DNA from: RPRC01 sp034933285
Lineage (GTDB): Bacteria; Desulfobacterota; Desulfuromonadia; Geobacterales; Geobacteraceae
Length of the DNA stretch: 64,000 nucleotides
Assembly (NCBI GenBank): GCA_034933285.1
Contig: JAYFNT010000003.1
Span: forward strand, 85,234-149,233
Reading direction: 5' to 3'
The stretch's first letter is position 1. The number at the start of each line of letters is the position of its first letter. Shown in pieces: positions 51,617 through 59,206 of the stretch. The notes beneath the pieces were generated by a model. That model was not told where the DNA came from, did not search any database, and saw only the letters and a list, made by a program, of their open reading frames with translations. The position numbers and the translations under genes were made by a program.

Positions 51617-52185
51617 GGCATGCCTTTCGAGTTTATGTAAAAGGCCAGGGCGGTGTCGCCGTAGACCCGCTTGTCCCGAAGAATGAGGCGGCCATAGGAG
51701 GCGCCTGTCGATTCGCGGGAAGAAGATTCAGCAACAACGATGGTTTCCGTTCCAAGAAGAGAGGAATTCCCCAGCCGGTCAAGTGCGTTTTCGAGCAAAT
51801 CCCTGCCGTAGGGGGGGTCGAGAAAAATCAGTTGAAAGCTGTTTCCGGCATTCTCAAGGGCAGAAATCGCAACGTTGAAATTTCTCGTTATCACTGTTCC
51901 CTCGCCTGTGAATCCGGTGATTTCCAGGTTCTTTCCGATCAGGCAGGAAGCGTCCCTGCTGCTGTCGATGAAGACAGCCCGCTTGGCGCCGCGGCTCAAT
52001 GCTTCTATTCCCAGGTTGCCTGTTCCGGCAAAGATGTCCAGCACCGAACAGCCCTCAAGGGGGCCCATGATGCCGGCGAGAATGTTGAAGAGTGCTTCCT
52101 TGACCCTGTCGGCCGTGGGCCTGATGGCAGCGCCCCGCGGTGTCCGGAGTTTCCGCCCCCCGGCTTTTCCCCCGATGACTCTCAA
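51613..52185 (-). CDS. rsmD: 16S rRNA (guanine(966)-N(2))-methyltransferase
   Basis: RNA methyltransferase of 190 residues that modifies G966 of 16S rRNA. Signature parts: MRVIGGKAGGRKL at the start, RPTADRVKEALFNIL near 27-41, SAM motif I VLDIFAGTGNLGIEALSRGA near 52-71 and the catalytic LDPPYGRDLLEN near 122-133. Full length with all motifs. It overlaps coaD by 4 bases downstream and the aldolase-like gene by 4 bases upstream, so three genes form one unit. Confidence 0.95.
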   Translation of the reverse strand: MRVIGGKAGGRKLRTPRGAAIRPTADRVKEALFNILAGIMGPLEGCSVLDIFAGTGNLGIEALSRGAKRAVFIDSSRDASCLIGKNLEITGFTGEGTVITRNFNVAISALENAGNSFQLIFLDPPYGRDLLENALDRLGNSSLLGTETIVVAESSSRESTGASYGRLILRDKRVYGDTALAFYINSKGMP

Positions 52186-53267
52186 CTGATCTGTCCCAGG
52201 GAATCGGCCAGTTTTGATGCGCTCCCTTTTGCGTGGAAGGCTGAAATGAACTCCCGCGCTTCACGTGTGGCCATTTCATGGATCTGAGCCAGATTCTGTG
52301 CAGGTATGGAATCGATCTCAGACTTGAATACGCGGGTGGCGTACTTGATGTCTGTGCTGTTTTCCCTTGTCCAGCGGCGCATTTCGTCCATGAGTTCGAG
52401 CGGCAGGCCGGCGTGCGCCACGTTCTGCCAGAGAGTGCCAATGTTGCCTTTCCTGATCCCGTAATCCGCGAGTTTGCCCACCAGGTTTATGGGGGTGCCG
52501 GCAATCCCGTGCTGAACCAGCCCTGCAAGTCCGTGAGCCAGTGCGACCTTGTGGATCTGTTCAGTCCTTTCCAGGTCGATGTGAACCACTTCACCGTCAA
52601 GATAACTTGCACGGCGGGATACATTGTTGATGGCCAGAAGCTGGGGAGAAACTCCCCGTGCCGTGACTTCGGAGAGGAAGGTCCTGGCTTCCGCAATTGA
52701 AGTCAATGAGGGCCTGTCAACAGCGTGCCCGGCTTCGCCGAGTTCCAGTTCGAGGCCGTAACCCATGGCTTCAACCGGCTTGGCGAGCCGGGATACTATT
52801 TCGATGTTGTCGGGAAGAGGATTGAATGATGCGTCGATGGTAAACGATGTGTAGCCTGCTTCGATCTGGGCTGCGATAAGCTGTTGCGCAGCTGCCATCT
52901 CTTCCGCGCCAGTGTCCCTGATGGTGATATGATCGGCGTGGATTATGAAGGGTTTGGTGAAGCCGCAGCTTTCAGCGTGGGCAATGATCGTGTCGAAGAA
53001 TGATTCCGGTGTCTGGCCGGTATAGCCGCCATCAAGTCCGCCTTCCTTGCGGGTGAGCTCGAAGGCGACTACTGCGTCAAGCTCTTCGGCGGCCTTCATG
53101 ATGCCGGGTATGACGTGGCTGATCCTGGTATTGCACGCCATCACGATTAGATTCTCGTTCTTCAGCGCATTGAAGACATGCCGTCCGCTCAGCAGGCAGA
53201 CGCGGGATTTGTTCCCGAGTTTGTTCCTGACCTTTTGCGGGACCAGTTCCAGCAGTTTGCTGTTCAT
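52182..53267 (-). CDS. Class II aldolase-like (TIM-barrel) protein
   Basis: A protein of 361 residues resembling class II fructose-bisphosphate or tagatose-bisphosphate aldolases. Supporting features: the zinc-type HADHITIRDTG near 113-123, SFTIDASFNPLPDN near 146-159, GLELELGEAGHA near 175-186 and GLVQHGIAGTPINLVGK near 247-263. Spacing differs from true FbaA, so the substrate is uncertain and this is probably a distinct subgroup. ATG 53267 is preferred over ATG 53288, but neither has a strong ribosome site. It overlaps rsmD by 4 bases, an unusual partner for an aldolase. Confidence 0.7.
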   Translation of the reverse strand: MNSKLLELVPQKVRNKLGNKSRVCLLSGRHVFNALKNENLIVMACNTRISHVIPGIMKAAEELDAVVAFELTRKEGGLDGGYTGQTPESFFDTIIAHAESCGFTKPFIIHADHITIRDTGAEEMAAAQQLIAAQIEAGYTSFTIDASFNPLPDNIEIVSRLAKPVEAMGYGLELELGEAGHAVDRPSLTSIAEARTFLSEVTARGVSPQLLAINNVSRRASYLDGEVVHIDLERTEQIHKVALAHGLAGLVQHGIAGTPINLVGKLADYGIRKGNIGTLWQNVAHAGLPLELMDEMRRWTRENSTDIKYATRVFKSEIDSIPAQNLAQIHEMATREAREFISAFHAKGSASKLADSLGQIS

Positions 53268-53357
53268 ATGTCGAACCGTTCCATGCATCTTAAAATCATT
53301 AATAATATTGAAAAATCTACCATGACACCGATTCGGCAGTCAAGGGTAACTTTGTTG

Positions 53358-53386
53358 TTGACACGTGGCGTGTGTAAGGTTTTAAT
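53358..53386 (+). promoter_or_regulatory. Promoter for dGTPase gene
   Basis: TTGACA (53358-53363), a 17-base spacer and TTTAAT (53381-53386) make a near-consensus housekeeping promoter about 25 bases before the coding start. The short leader carries the GGAAGGGGG ribosome site. Confidence 0.6.
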
Positions 53387-53410
53387 CAAAACTCATGGAA
53401 GGGGGATCCG

Positions 53411-54559
53411 ATGGAGATGACAGTATACGCCGAACGCCCCGATCTTGCAGCTTATGCTGCCAAGAGCAGTGATTCCGCCGGCAGGCGTTTTGACGAGGAG
53501 TTCCGTGACAATCGGCCGGCCTTTGAAAGGGACCGTGACAGGATCATACACTGTGCCGCGTTTCGACGGCTTGAATACAAGACACAGGTTTTCGTCAACC
53601 ACGAAGGCGATTATTACCGGACCAGGCTGACCCATTCCCTGGAAGTCGCCCAGATCGGCAAGGCTGTCGCACGCGTTCTCCGGCTGAACGAGGAGTTGAC
53701 TGAGGCTCTTGCCCTGGCCCACGACCTGGGCCACACGCCGTTCGGTCATACCGGCGAGGAGGTCCTTAACCGGCTCATGGAAGGATTCGGGGGATTCGAG
53801 CATAATCACCAGTCACTGCGGGTTGTGGACGAACTGGAAGAGCGTTATCCCGGCTTCAACGGGCTGAACCTGTCCTGGGAGACGCGCGAGGGGATAATCA
53901 AGCACAAGTCTCCCTACGACCAGCCGGCCGAGGTCATGGCCGACCTCATGCCCGGCACGGTCCCTACCATAGAGGCTCAGATCATCAATTTCGCCGACGA
54001 GATAGCTTACAACAACCATGATATCGATGACGGCCTGAAGTCGGGTCTCATTTCCCTCGAACAGCTGGAAAAGGTCGAGCTTTGGAGCGAGGTCTATCGC
54101 GAAATCGTTGCCAAGTATCCTGCTCTTGATCCGGAAAGGAGAAAGCTTCAGACGATCAGTGCCCTGATAGGCCTTCTCATCAAGGATCTTAGCGCCACAA
54201 CGAGGCATAATATCGAACAGTTCCGTATCGAAAGCATCGGAGATCTCCGCAGGGTGAACCGCCAGGTTGTCTGTTTCAGCCCGGAGATCATGAAGAAAAA
54301 CGCCAGGCTGAAAGAATTCCTCATCACTAATCTGTACCGTCACCACAAAGTCGAGCGGATGCGGGTCAAGGCGGAACGGTACCTGGCCCAGCTCTTTGAC
54401 GCTTATGCCAAGCATCCTACGCTTCTGCCGAGAAAGTATGTAAAAAAGATGGACCATGCCGGCAGGGAAAGAGTGATATGCGACTACATTGCCGGTATGA
54501 CGGACAGATTCGCACTGGATGAATTCAGACGCCTGTTCGAGCCCTACGAAAGGGTTTGA
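53411..54559 (+). CDS. dgt: Deoxyguanosinetriphosphate triphosphohydrolase-like protein
   Basis: An HD-domain dNTP triphosphohydrolase of 382 residues, cutting dNTPs to nucleoside and triphosphate. The opening FRDNRPAFERDRDRIIHC and FRRLEYKTQVF are typical of the type 2 dGTPase family. HD metal ligands: the His of TRLTHSLEVAQIG near 74, and HDLGHTPFGHTGEE near 104-117; the downstream Asp is in INFADEIAYNNHDIDD near 192-207. ATG 53411 has GGAAGGGGG upstream. Such enzymes can also limit phage by lowering dNTPs, but here it sits in backbone DNA. Confidence 0.93.
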   Translation: MEMTVYAERPDLAAYAAKSSDSAGRRFDEEFRDNRPAFERDRDRIIHCAAFRRLEYKTQVFVNHEGDYYRTRLTHSLEVAQIGKAVARVLRLNEELTEALALAHDLGHTPFGHTGEEVLNRLMEGFGGFEHNHQSLRVVDELEERYPGFNGLNLSWETREGIIKHKSPYDQPAEVMADLMPGTVPTIEAQIINFADEIAYNNHDIDDGLKSGLISLEQLEKVELWSEVYREIVAKYPALDPERRKLQTISALIGLLIKDLSATTRHNIEQFRIESIGDLRRVNRQVVCFSPEIMKKNARLKEFLITNLYRHHKVERMRVKAERYLAQLFDAYAKHPTLLPRKYVKKMDHAGRERVICDYIAGMTDRFALDEFRRLFEPYERV

Positions 54560-54587
54560 AGAAATGGCTCCCGATATTTCATAGTGC

Positions 54588-54827
54588 TTGAGCGCCTCGG
54601 TGAAAGGAAAGAAACCCTGGAAGACGGACTGGTTGCAAGTCATGAAAGTTCTGACGGTAATCTCGACCATCTTCATCCCTTTGACATTCCTCGCAGGGGT
54701 ATACGGGATGAATTTCCGGCATATGCCGGAGCTGGAGTGGAAATTCGGCTATCCGGCGGTAATTGTGCTGATGCTGGGAGTGGCCCTGTTGATGGTGCTG
54801 TTTTTCAGGAGAAAAAAATGGTTTTAG
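54588..54827 (+). pseudogene. corA: CorA-type magnesium transporter, C-terminal fragment
   Basis: The frame encodes LQVMKVLTVISTIFIPLTFL, then AGVYGMNFRHMP and a last membrane helix ending FFRRKKWF. These are the two C-terminal helices of CorA, including the signature GMN. The N-terminal cytoplasmic domain (about 240 residues) is missing, and the residues before LQVMK do not fit the family; a neighbouring frame (LERLGERKETLEDG) may hold part of it after a frameshift. Probably non-functional scar after dgt. Confidence 0.7.
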
Positions 54828-54956
54828 AATATAAAAGCTCAGTCCGATAATAATGGAAATGTAATGACAAAACAGGCATGAATCAGCAGATGTGAACAGA
54901 GACGCGGAATGCCTGTCTGTTTCGTGGTGGAAATCAATAAAATACGGGAGGTAAAA

Positions 54957-55310
54957 ATGTACTGCAGGAAATGTGGTACCAGAAATGAAGACAGTTCGCT
55001 CAACTGTATCCAGTGTGGAGAAAGCCTGCAAGCGTCGGCCGCATCGCCGACGCCGCCGGTGTCCACGGTTCCGAACTACCTGGTACAGTCGATCCTGGCA
55101 ACGATATTCTGCTGCCTGCCTTTGGGAATCGTTGCCATTATCTTCGCTGCACAGGTGAACGGCAAGATTCAGGCCGGAGACATGCAGGGAGCGCTCAGCT
55201 CTTCGAAGAACGCCAAGATGTTCTGCTGGATCGCTTTCGGCCTCGGGCTGGCCGGAACTCTGTTGTACATTACGTTCATTGTCTTGAGTGTTGCAATTGG
55301 AAACCAGTGA
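54957..55310 (+). CDS. Zinc-ribbon CD225/dispanin-like membrane protein
   Basis: A 117-residue protein. The N-terminal zinc ribbon is CRKCGTRNEDSSLNCIQCGE (residues 3-22, two C-x-x-C pairs). Next come a Pro- and Ala-rich linker and two membrane helices typical of CD225/interferon-induced-type proteins (NYLVQSILATIFCCLPLGIV and KMFCWIAFGLGLAGTLLYIT) with the GKIQAGDMQGAL loop between. Function in bacteria is unknown. ATG 54957 has GGGAGG 6 bases upstream. The next gene overlaps its end. Confidence 0.8.
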   Translation: MYCRKCGTRNEDSSLNCIQCGESLQASAASPTPPVSTVPNYLVQSILATIFCCLPLGIVAIIFAAQVNGKIQAGDMQGALSSSKNAKMFCWIAFGLGLAGTLLYITFIVLSVAIGNQ

Positions 55311-55707
55311 TTCCGGAAATAGCCGCGTGCGCCGCCTGCTCCCCGTAACGCTGGCGGTTGCATGCGGAATTCTGGTGCCTGCATGTCTGCTGATCCTTCT
55401 GTATCAGTTCAACCCGTTGACATCAAACCTGTTTCCCCCATGCCCCTTCCACTACCTTACCGGATTGTATTGCCCCGGTTGCGGTTCCCTCCGCGCTGTA
55501 CACCGGATTCTGCACGGCGACGTTTCCGGCGCTCTGTCAATGAACCCGCTGCTCGTGATATCCCTGCCGATATTTCCAATCGCCATATTCAGACGTTCAT
55601 GGCTTTACGCAAGATGGCTTCCTCTGACGCTCTTCATAGTAATCCTCCTCTTCGCTGTGCTCAGGAACATCCCCGCGTGGCCCTTTAATCTACTGGCTCC
55701 CCACTGA
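55288..55707 (+). CDS. DUF2752 membrane protein
   Basis: A 139-residue membrane protein of the DUF2752 family. The signature is PFHYLTGLYCPGCGSLRAVHRILHG, seen here as YCPGCGSLRA near 61-70 and the following helix. Three hydrophobic segments lie near 18-40, 88-104 and 110-130. It often pairs with CD225-type genes, as here, where GTG 55288 lies within the last 23 bases of the preceding gene. Function unknown. The exact start is uncertain, since no clear ribosome site is visible. Confidence 0.78.
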   Translation: MLQLETSDSGNSRVRRLLPVTLAVACGILVPACLLILLYQFNPLTSNLFPPCPFHYLTGLYCPGCGSLRAVHRILHGDVSGALSMNPLLVISLPIFPIAIFRRSWLYARWLPLTLFIVILLFAVLRNIPAWPFNLLAPH

Positions 55708-55737
55708 CGGGCAATACCATGCCCGGGTTACTCGTTA

Positions 55738-55799
55738 GATTCCATCCGGAAAGCCGCACCGGCTTTGTCCGCTGCTTTCACAGGTTTCCGGATGGAAAC
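55738..55799 (+). repeat. Palindromic repeat, short copy (GATTCCATCCGGAAA family)
   Basis: GATTCCATCCGGAAAGCCGC at the left and GTTTCCGGATGGAAAC at the right are complementary, enclosing GCACCGGCTTTGTCCGC. 62 bases, between the DUF2752 and tetR genes. Confidence 0.8.
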
Positions 55800-55823
55800 T
55801 CGTGAGTATGGTCAATATTATTG

Positions 55824-55852
55824 TTGACAATGTCCGCAACTGTCACTAAACT
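55824..55852 (+). promoter_or_regulatory. Promoter and possible operators of the tetR-led operon
   Basis: TTGACA (55824-55829), 17 bases, TAAACT (55847-55852). Two inverted repeats overlap it: ATTGT-TG-ACAAT across the -35, and TGACA...TGTCA across the spacer. Either could be the site where the TetR protein represses its own operon. Confidence 0.5.
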
Positions 55853-55883
55853 CCGTGCATTAAAAATAACAGTGTTAAGCAAA

Positions 55884-56501
55884 ATGGGACTGAAAGAGAA
55901 AAAGCAAAAACATAGGGAAGAATTCCGCAGGGAGATAATCGAAGCCGCCAAGAGCCTGTTCAACAGTGAAGGCTACGATAAATTCTCCATGCGCAGGCTG
56001 GCGGGAAAGATCGGGTATTCTCCCACGACCATATATCTCTATTTCCGCGACAAAGACGAGCTGCTGTACACCATTTCCGAAGAGCTGTTTGCCCAGTTGA
56101 TCCGGTCAATGGATAGGTGCGTGAAAGATGCTCCGGAACCGTTCGAAGCATTACGTCAGTCGTTGATCTCCTATGTGGAATTCGGAGTTTCACATCCTGA
56201 TCACTACAGAGCTGCATTTTTCACCAATCCCAACGTATATGGATCACCGGAGGAATTCCTGGAAAAGGAGTCCTTGAGCAGGCATGCTTACTGCCAAGGG
56301 CGCCAGTTGGCCGCAGCGTGTATTGCCGCCGGGCAGTTGCGGCAGATGGATGTGGACGTGATCGCCCAGATACTGTGGACCGGAGTTCACGGCATTGTAG
56401 CCGCCTCCCTGTTTACCGCGGATTTTCCTCTGCAGGATCCTGTCCGCCTGGCTGAAACAATGGTTGACGCTCTGCTTAAAGGGCTCGGAGAGCGACTGTA
56501 A
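55884..56501 (+). CDS. TetR/AcrR family transcriptional regulator
   Basis: A 205-residue repressor. The N-terminal helix-turn-helix is typical: REIIEAAKSLFNSEGYDKFS near 19-38, then MRRLAGKIGYSPTTIYLYFRDKDELL near 39-64 (the recognition helix includes SPTTIYLYF). The C-terminal ligand domain resembles TetR_C_33/WHG types. It is first in a + strand unit with the three RND efflux genes and very likely represses them until an inducer binds. ATG 55884 (MGLKEKK) is the best start; the earlier in-frame ATG lies inside the promoter. Confidence 0.9.
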   Translation: MGLKEKKQKHREEFRREIIEAAKSLFNSEGYDKFSMRRLAGKIGYSPTTIYLYFRDKDELLYTISEELFAQLIRSMDRCVKDAPEPFEALRQSLISYVEFGVSHPDHYRAAFFTNPNVYGSPEEFLEKESLSRHAYCQGRQLAAACIAAGQLRQMDVDVIAQILWTGVHGIVAASLFTADFPLQDPVRLAETMVDALLKGLGERL

Positions 56502-56537
56502 TACCCGGAACTGACCAATGACCAGGAGAAGATAATC

Positions 56538-58031
56538 GTGAAGCTCTTCAGTGCCATGAGAAGTCTCCCCATAATTTCTCTCATCTGCCTGTTGGCGGCA
56601 GGTTGTGCGGTGGGACCCGATTTCCGGCCGCCTGATGCGCCGGATGTGAGCGGGTATGCGCCGGAACCGGTCCCGGACGTGACTGTTTCGGCTCCGGGTG
56701 CGGACGGGGCTGCCCAGCGTTTTGTTTCCGGCCAGGATATCCCGGGCCAGTGGTGGACGCTGTTTCGTTCAGAGGCCCTTGACCGCCTGATACGGAAGGC
56801 TTTGCGGGACAGTCCGACTATTTCTGCGGCACGGGCGCGCCTCCGGGAAGCCGAGGAGAACCTGCGCGCCAGGGGAGGTACGGTGTACTCCCCAAGTTTG
56901 GACGGAAGCTTCTCGGCCAATCGTCAGAAAGCAACAGGCGCCTCCTACGGACAACCCGACGCAGGGGCGAATACCTTTACCCTGTTCAATGCTTCGGTGA
57001 ATGTATCCTACAACCTTGACATCTTCGGCGGCAACCGCCGCGAACTTGAAGCACTGCGTGCCCAGGTCGATTATCAGCGCTTCCAACTGGAAGCCGCGCA
57101 TCTCGCGTTGACATCCAACATCGTTACTTCCGCCGTGATGGAGGCTTCTCTGCGTGCCCAGTTGCAGGCCACGAAAGAGATGGCGGAAATGCACGGGAAG
57201 CAGCTGGAACTGGTAAGTTCCAAGTTCCGGCTCGGAGGGGCGTCACGTCCGGATGTCCTGGAACAGAGAACATTGTTGGCCCAGACCCTGGCAGCGCTTC
57301 CCCCCCTGGAAAAGGAGGTAGCTAAAACCCGGCATCAGCTTGCCGTCTATGCCGGAAGTTTTCCCGGCGAAGGAGGAATACCGGAATTCCGCCTTGAAGA
57401 ACTGGACCTTCCCGTTGATGTGCCGGTGAGTGTCCCTTCGGAACTGGTGCGCCGCCGTCCGGACATCCTGGCCTCGGAGGAGTTGCTGCACGCTGCCTGC
57501 GCCCAGGTGGGAGTCGCAACGGCAAACCTGTACCCGAAAATCACATTGACCGGGAGCCTGGGATCGAACGCTGTCAGGATAGAAGACCTTTTTACCTCCG
57601 GCACTTCCGTATGGAGCCTTGGAGCCGGGCTGCTCCAGCCTCTTTTCCACGGCGGAGAGCTGAGCGCCAAAAGAAGGGCGGCCATTGCCGCCCATGACCA
57701 GGCCCTGGCGCAGTACCGGGAAACCGTACTCGATTCATTCAGGGAAGTCGCTGATGCATTGCGGTCGCTTGAATTGGACGCGCAGACATTGCGTGCCCAG
57801 GCGGACGCTGAAGCCTCGGCGCGGGAGACGCTGACATCCGTCGAAACCCAGTTCAGGATTGGGGCGGTAAACTACCTCTCGTTGCTCGTTGCCCAACTTC
57901 AGTACAAGGTTGCGAACATCAATCTGGTGAAGGCCCGCGCGGCCCGTTTCGCCGATACCGCTGCCCTGTTCCAGGCAATGGGTGGCGGGTGGTGGAACAG
58001 GGACATGGCGGATAGAGAGCGAATCAGGTAA
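56538..58031 (+). CDS. RND efflux outer membrane lipoprotein (NodT/OprM family)
   Basis: Outer membrane channel of a tripartite pump, 497 residues. Signal peptide with lipobox LAAGC (Cys 23), then the family start AVGPDFRPPDAP. Two outer-membrane efflux repeats follow, with helical tunnel segments: ISAARARLREAEENLRARGG near 95-114, VPSELVRRRPDILASEELLH near 298-317 and ETVLDSFREVADALRSLE near 395-412. It connects to the adaptor and pump encoded just downstream. 36 bases separate it from tetR. Confidence 0.93.
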   Translation: MKLFSAMRSLPIISLICLLAAGCAVGPDFRPPDAPDVSGYAPEPVPDVTVSAPGADGAAQRFVSGQDIPGQWWTLFRSEALDRLIRKALRDSPTISAARARLREAEENLRARGGTVYSPSLDGSFSANRQKATGASYGQPDAGANTFTLFNASVNVSYNLDIFGGNRRELEALRAQVDYQRFQLEAAHLALTSNIVTSAVMEASLRAQLQATKEMAEMHGKQLELVSSKFRLGGASRPDVLEQRTLLAQTLAALPPLEKEVAKTRHQLAVYAGSFPGEGGIPEFRLEELDLPVDVPVSVPSELVRRRPDILASEELLHAACAQVGVATANLYPKITLTGSLGSNAVRIEDLFTSGTSVWSLGAGLLQPLFHGGELSAKRRAAIAAHDQALAQYRETVLDSFREVADALRSLELDAQTLRAQADAEASARETLTSVETQFRIGAVNYLSLLVAQLQYKVANINLVKARAARFADTAALFQAMGGGWWNRDMADRERIR

Positions 58032-58081
58032 CGGCAATATTCAAAACATTTCACCACATCCCTTTCAGGAGCCATCAATAT

Positions 58082-59203
58082 ATGAAGAAACGCATCATCT
58101 TCGCTGTCGTTGGACTTCTCGTCATCATCGGCCTGCTTGCAGGGATCAAGGTTCTCCAGATCAGGGCCATGATCAACCAGGGCAAAAAGGCTGTTCCGCC
58201 GGCCGAGACCGTGACAGTCTCCGCTGCCCGGTCCGAGACTTGGGAGACATCACTGACTGCTATCGGGTCACTAACCGCAGTGCAGGGCGTTACGGTCTCC
58301 ACCGAACTGGCAGGCAAGGTTGCTGCGATCAATTTTGAAGCCGGCAGGCCGGTAAAAAAAGGCGCCGTCCTGATCAGGCAGGATACGTCGGCGGAAGAGG
58401 CCCAGCTTCCCGGCCTGCTCGCCCAGGAGAAGCTGGCCCGCACGGACCTGGAACGCGCCGCCAAGATGGTGAGGGGGCAGATAGTTTCCCAGGCCGACTA
58501 TGACAAGGCCGTTGCCACCCATGAGCAGGCGCTTTCCCAGGTGAACAGCGTCCGTACGGCCATTGCGAAAAAGACGATTCGGGCGCCCTTCAGCGGACGC
58601 CTCGGCATTCGCCAGGTCAACCTGGGGCAGATGCTCCACGATGGGGACCCCGTGGTAACCCTGCAATCCCTGGACCCTATCTATGTCAACTTTTCCCTGC
58701 CACAGCAGCACCTGGCGTTGTTGCGCACCGGTCTGGCCGTCCACGTTACTAGTGACGCTCTTCCCGGGCTCTCGGTCGAGGGTCGCATCAATGCAGTCAA
58801 TCCCCTGGTGGATGCGGAAACGCGCAACGTGCAGGTACAGGCTACATTGGCCAACCACGCGGAAAAACTGCGTCCCGGCATGTACGTCAACGTGGCGGTG
58901 GGCCTGCCTGTCCGTCAGAGCGTGCTCTCGATTCCTGCAACGTCCGTTCTTTACGCTCCATACGGGGATTCGGTGTTCATAGTTGAAAAGAGCAAGGACC
59001 GCAATGGAGGCAAAACGCTCCGTCAGCAATTCGTTCGCCTGGGCGAGAAGCAGGGGGATTTCGTCGCGGTCGCGAGCGGGCTCAAAGGAGGGGAGAGCAT
59101 CGTCACAACCGGTGTTTTCAAGCTGCGCAACGGCCAATCGGTCAAGGTCGACAACAGGCTTGCTCCCGCGTTCAAAAAGGCGCCTGCTCCGGAGAACAAC
59201 TGA
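58082..59203 (+). CDS. RND efflux periplasmic adaptor (membrane fusion protein)
   Basis: Adaptor of 373 residues linking pump and channel. An N-terminal membrane anchor near 5-25 is not a lipoprotein signal. Barrel-sandwich halves surround a short helical hairpin: GVTVSTELAGKVAAINFEAG near 65-84, LARTDLERAAKMVRGQIVSQ near 118-137, and TIRAPFSGRLGIRQVNLGQM near 164-183. A beta-barrel and membrane-proximal domain complete it. Typical of HlyD/AcrA adaptors for MexF-like or AcrB-like pumps. The next gene starts 3 bases after its stop. Confidence 0.93.
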   Translation: MKKRIIFAVVGLLVIIGLLAGIKVLQIRAMINQGKKAVPPAETVTVSAARSETWETSLTAIGSLTAVQGVTVSTELAGKVAAINFEAGRPVKKGAVLIRQDTSAEEAQLPGLLAQEKLARTDLERAAKMVRGQIVSQADYDKAVATHEQALSQVNSVRTAIAKKTIRAPFSGRLGIRQVNLGQMLHDGDPVVTLQSLDPIYVNFSLPQQHLALLRTGLAVHVTSDALPGLSVEGRINAVNPLVDAETRNVQVQATLANHAEKLRPGMYVNVAVGLPVRQSVLSIPATSVLYAPYGDSVFIVEKSKDRNGGKTLRQQFVRLGEKQGDFVAVASGLKGGESIVTTGVFKLRNGQSVKVDNRLAPAFKKAPAPENN

Positions 59204-59206
59204 GCC

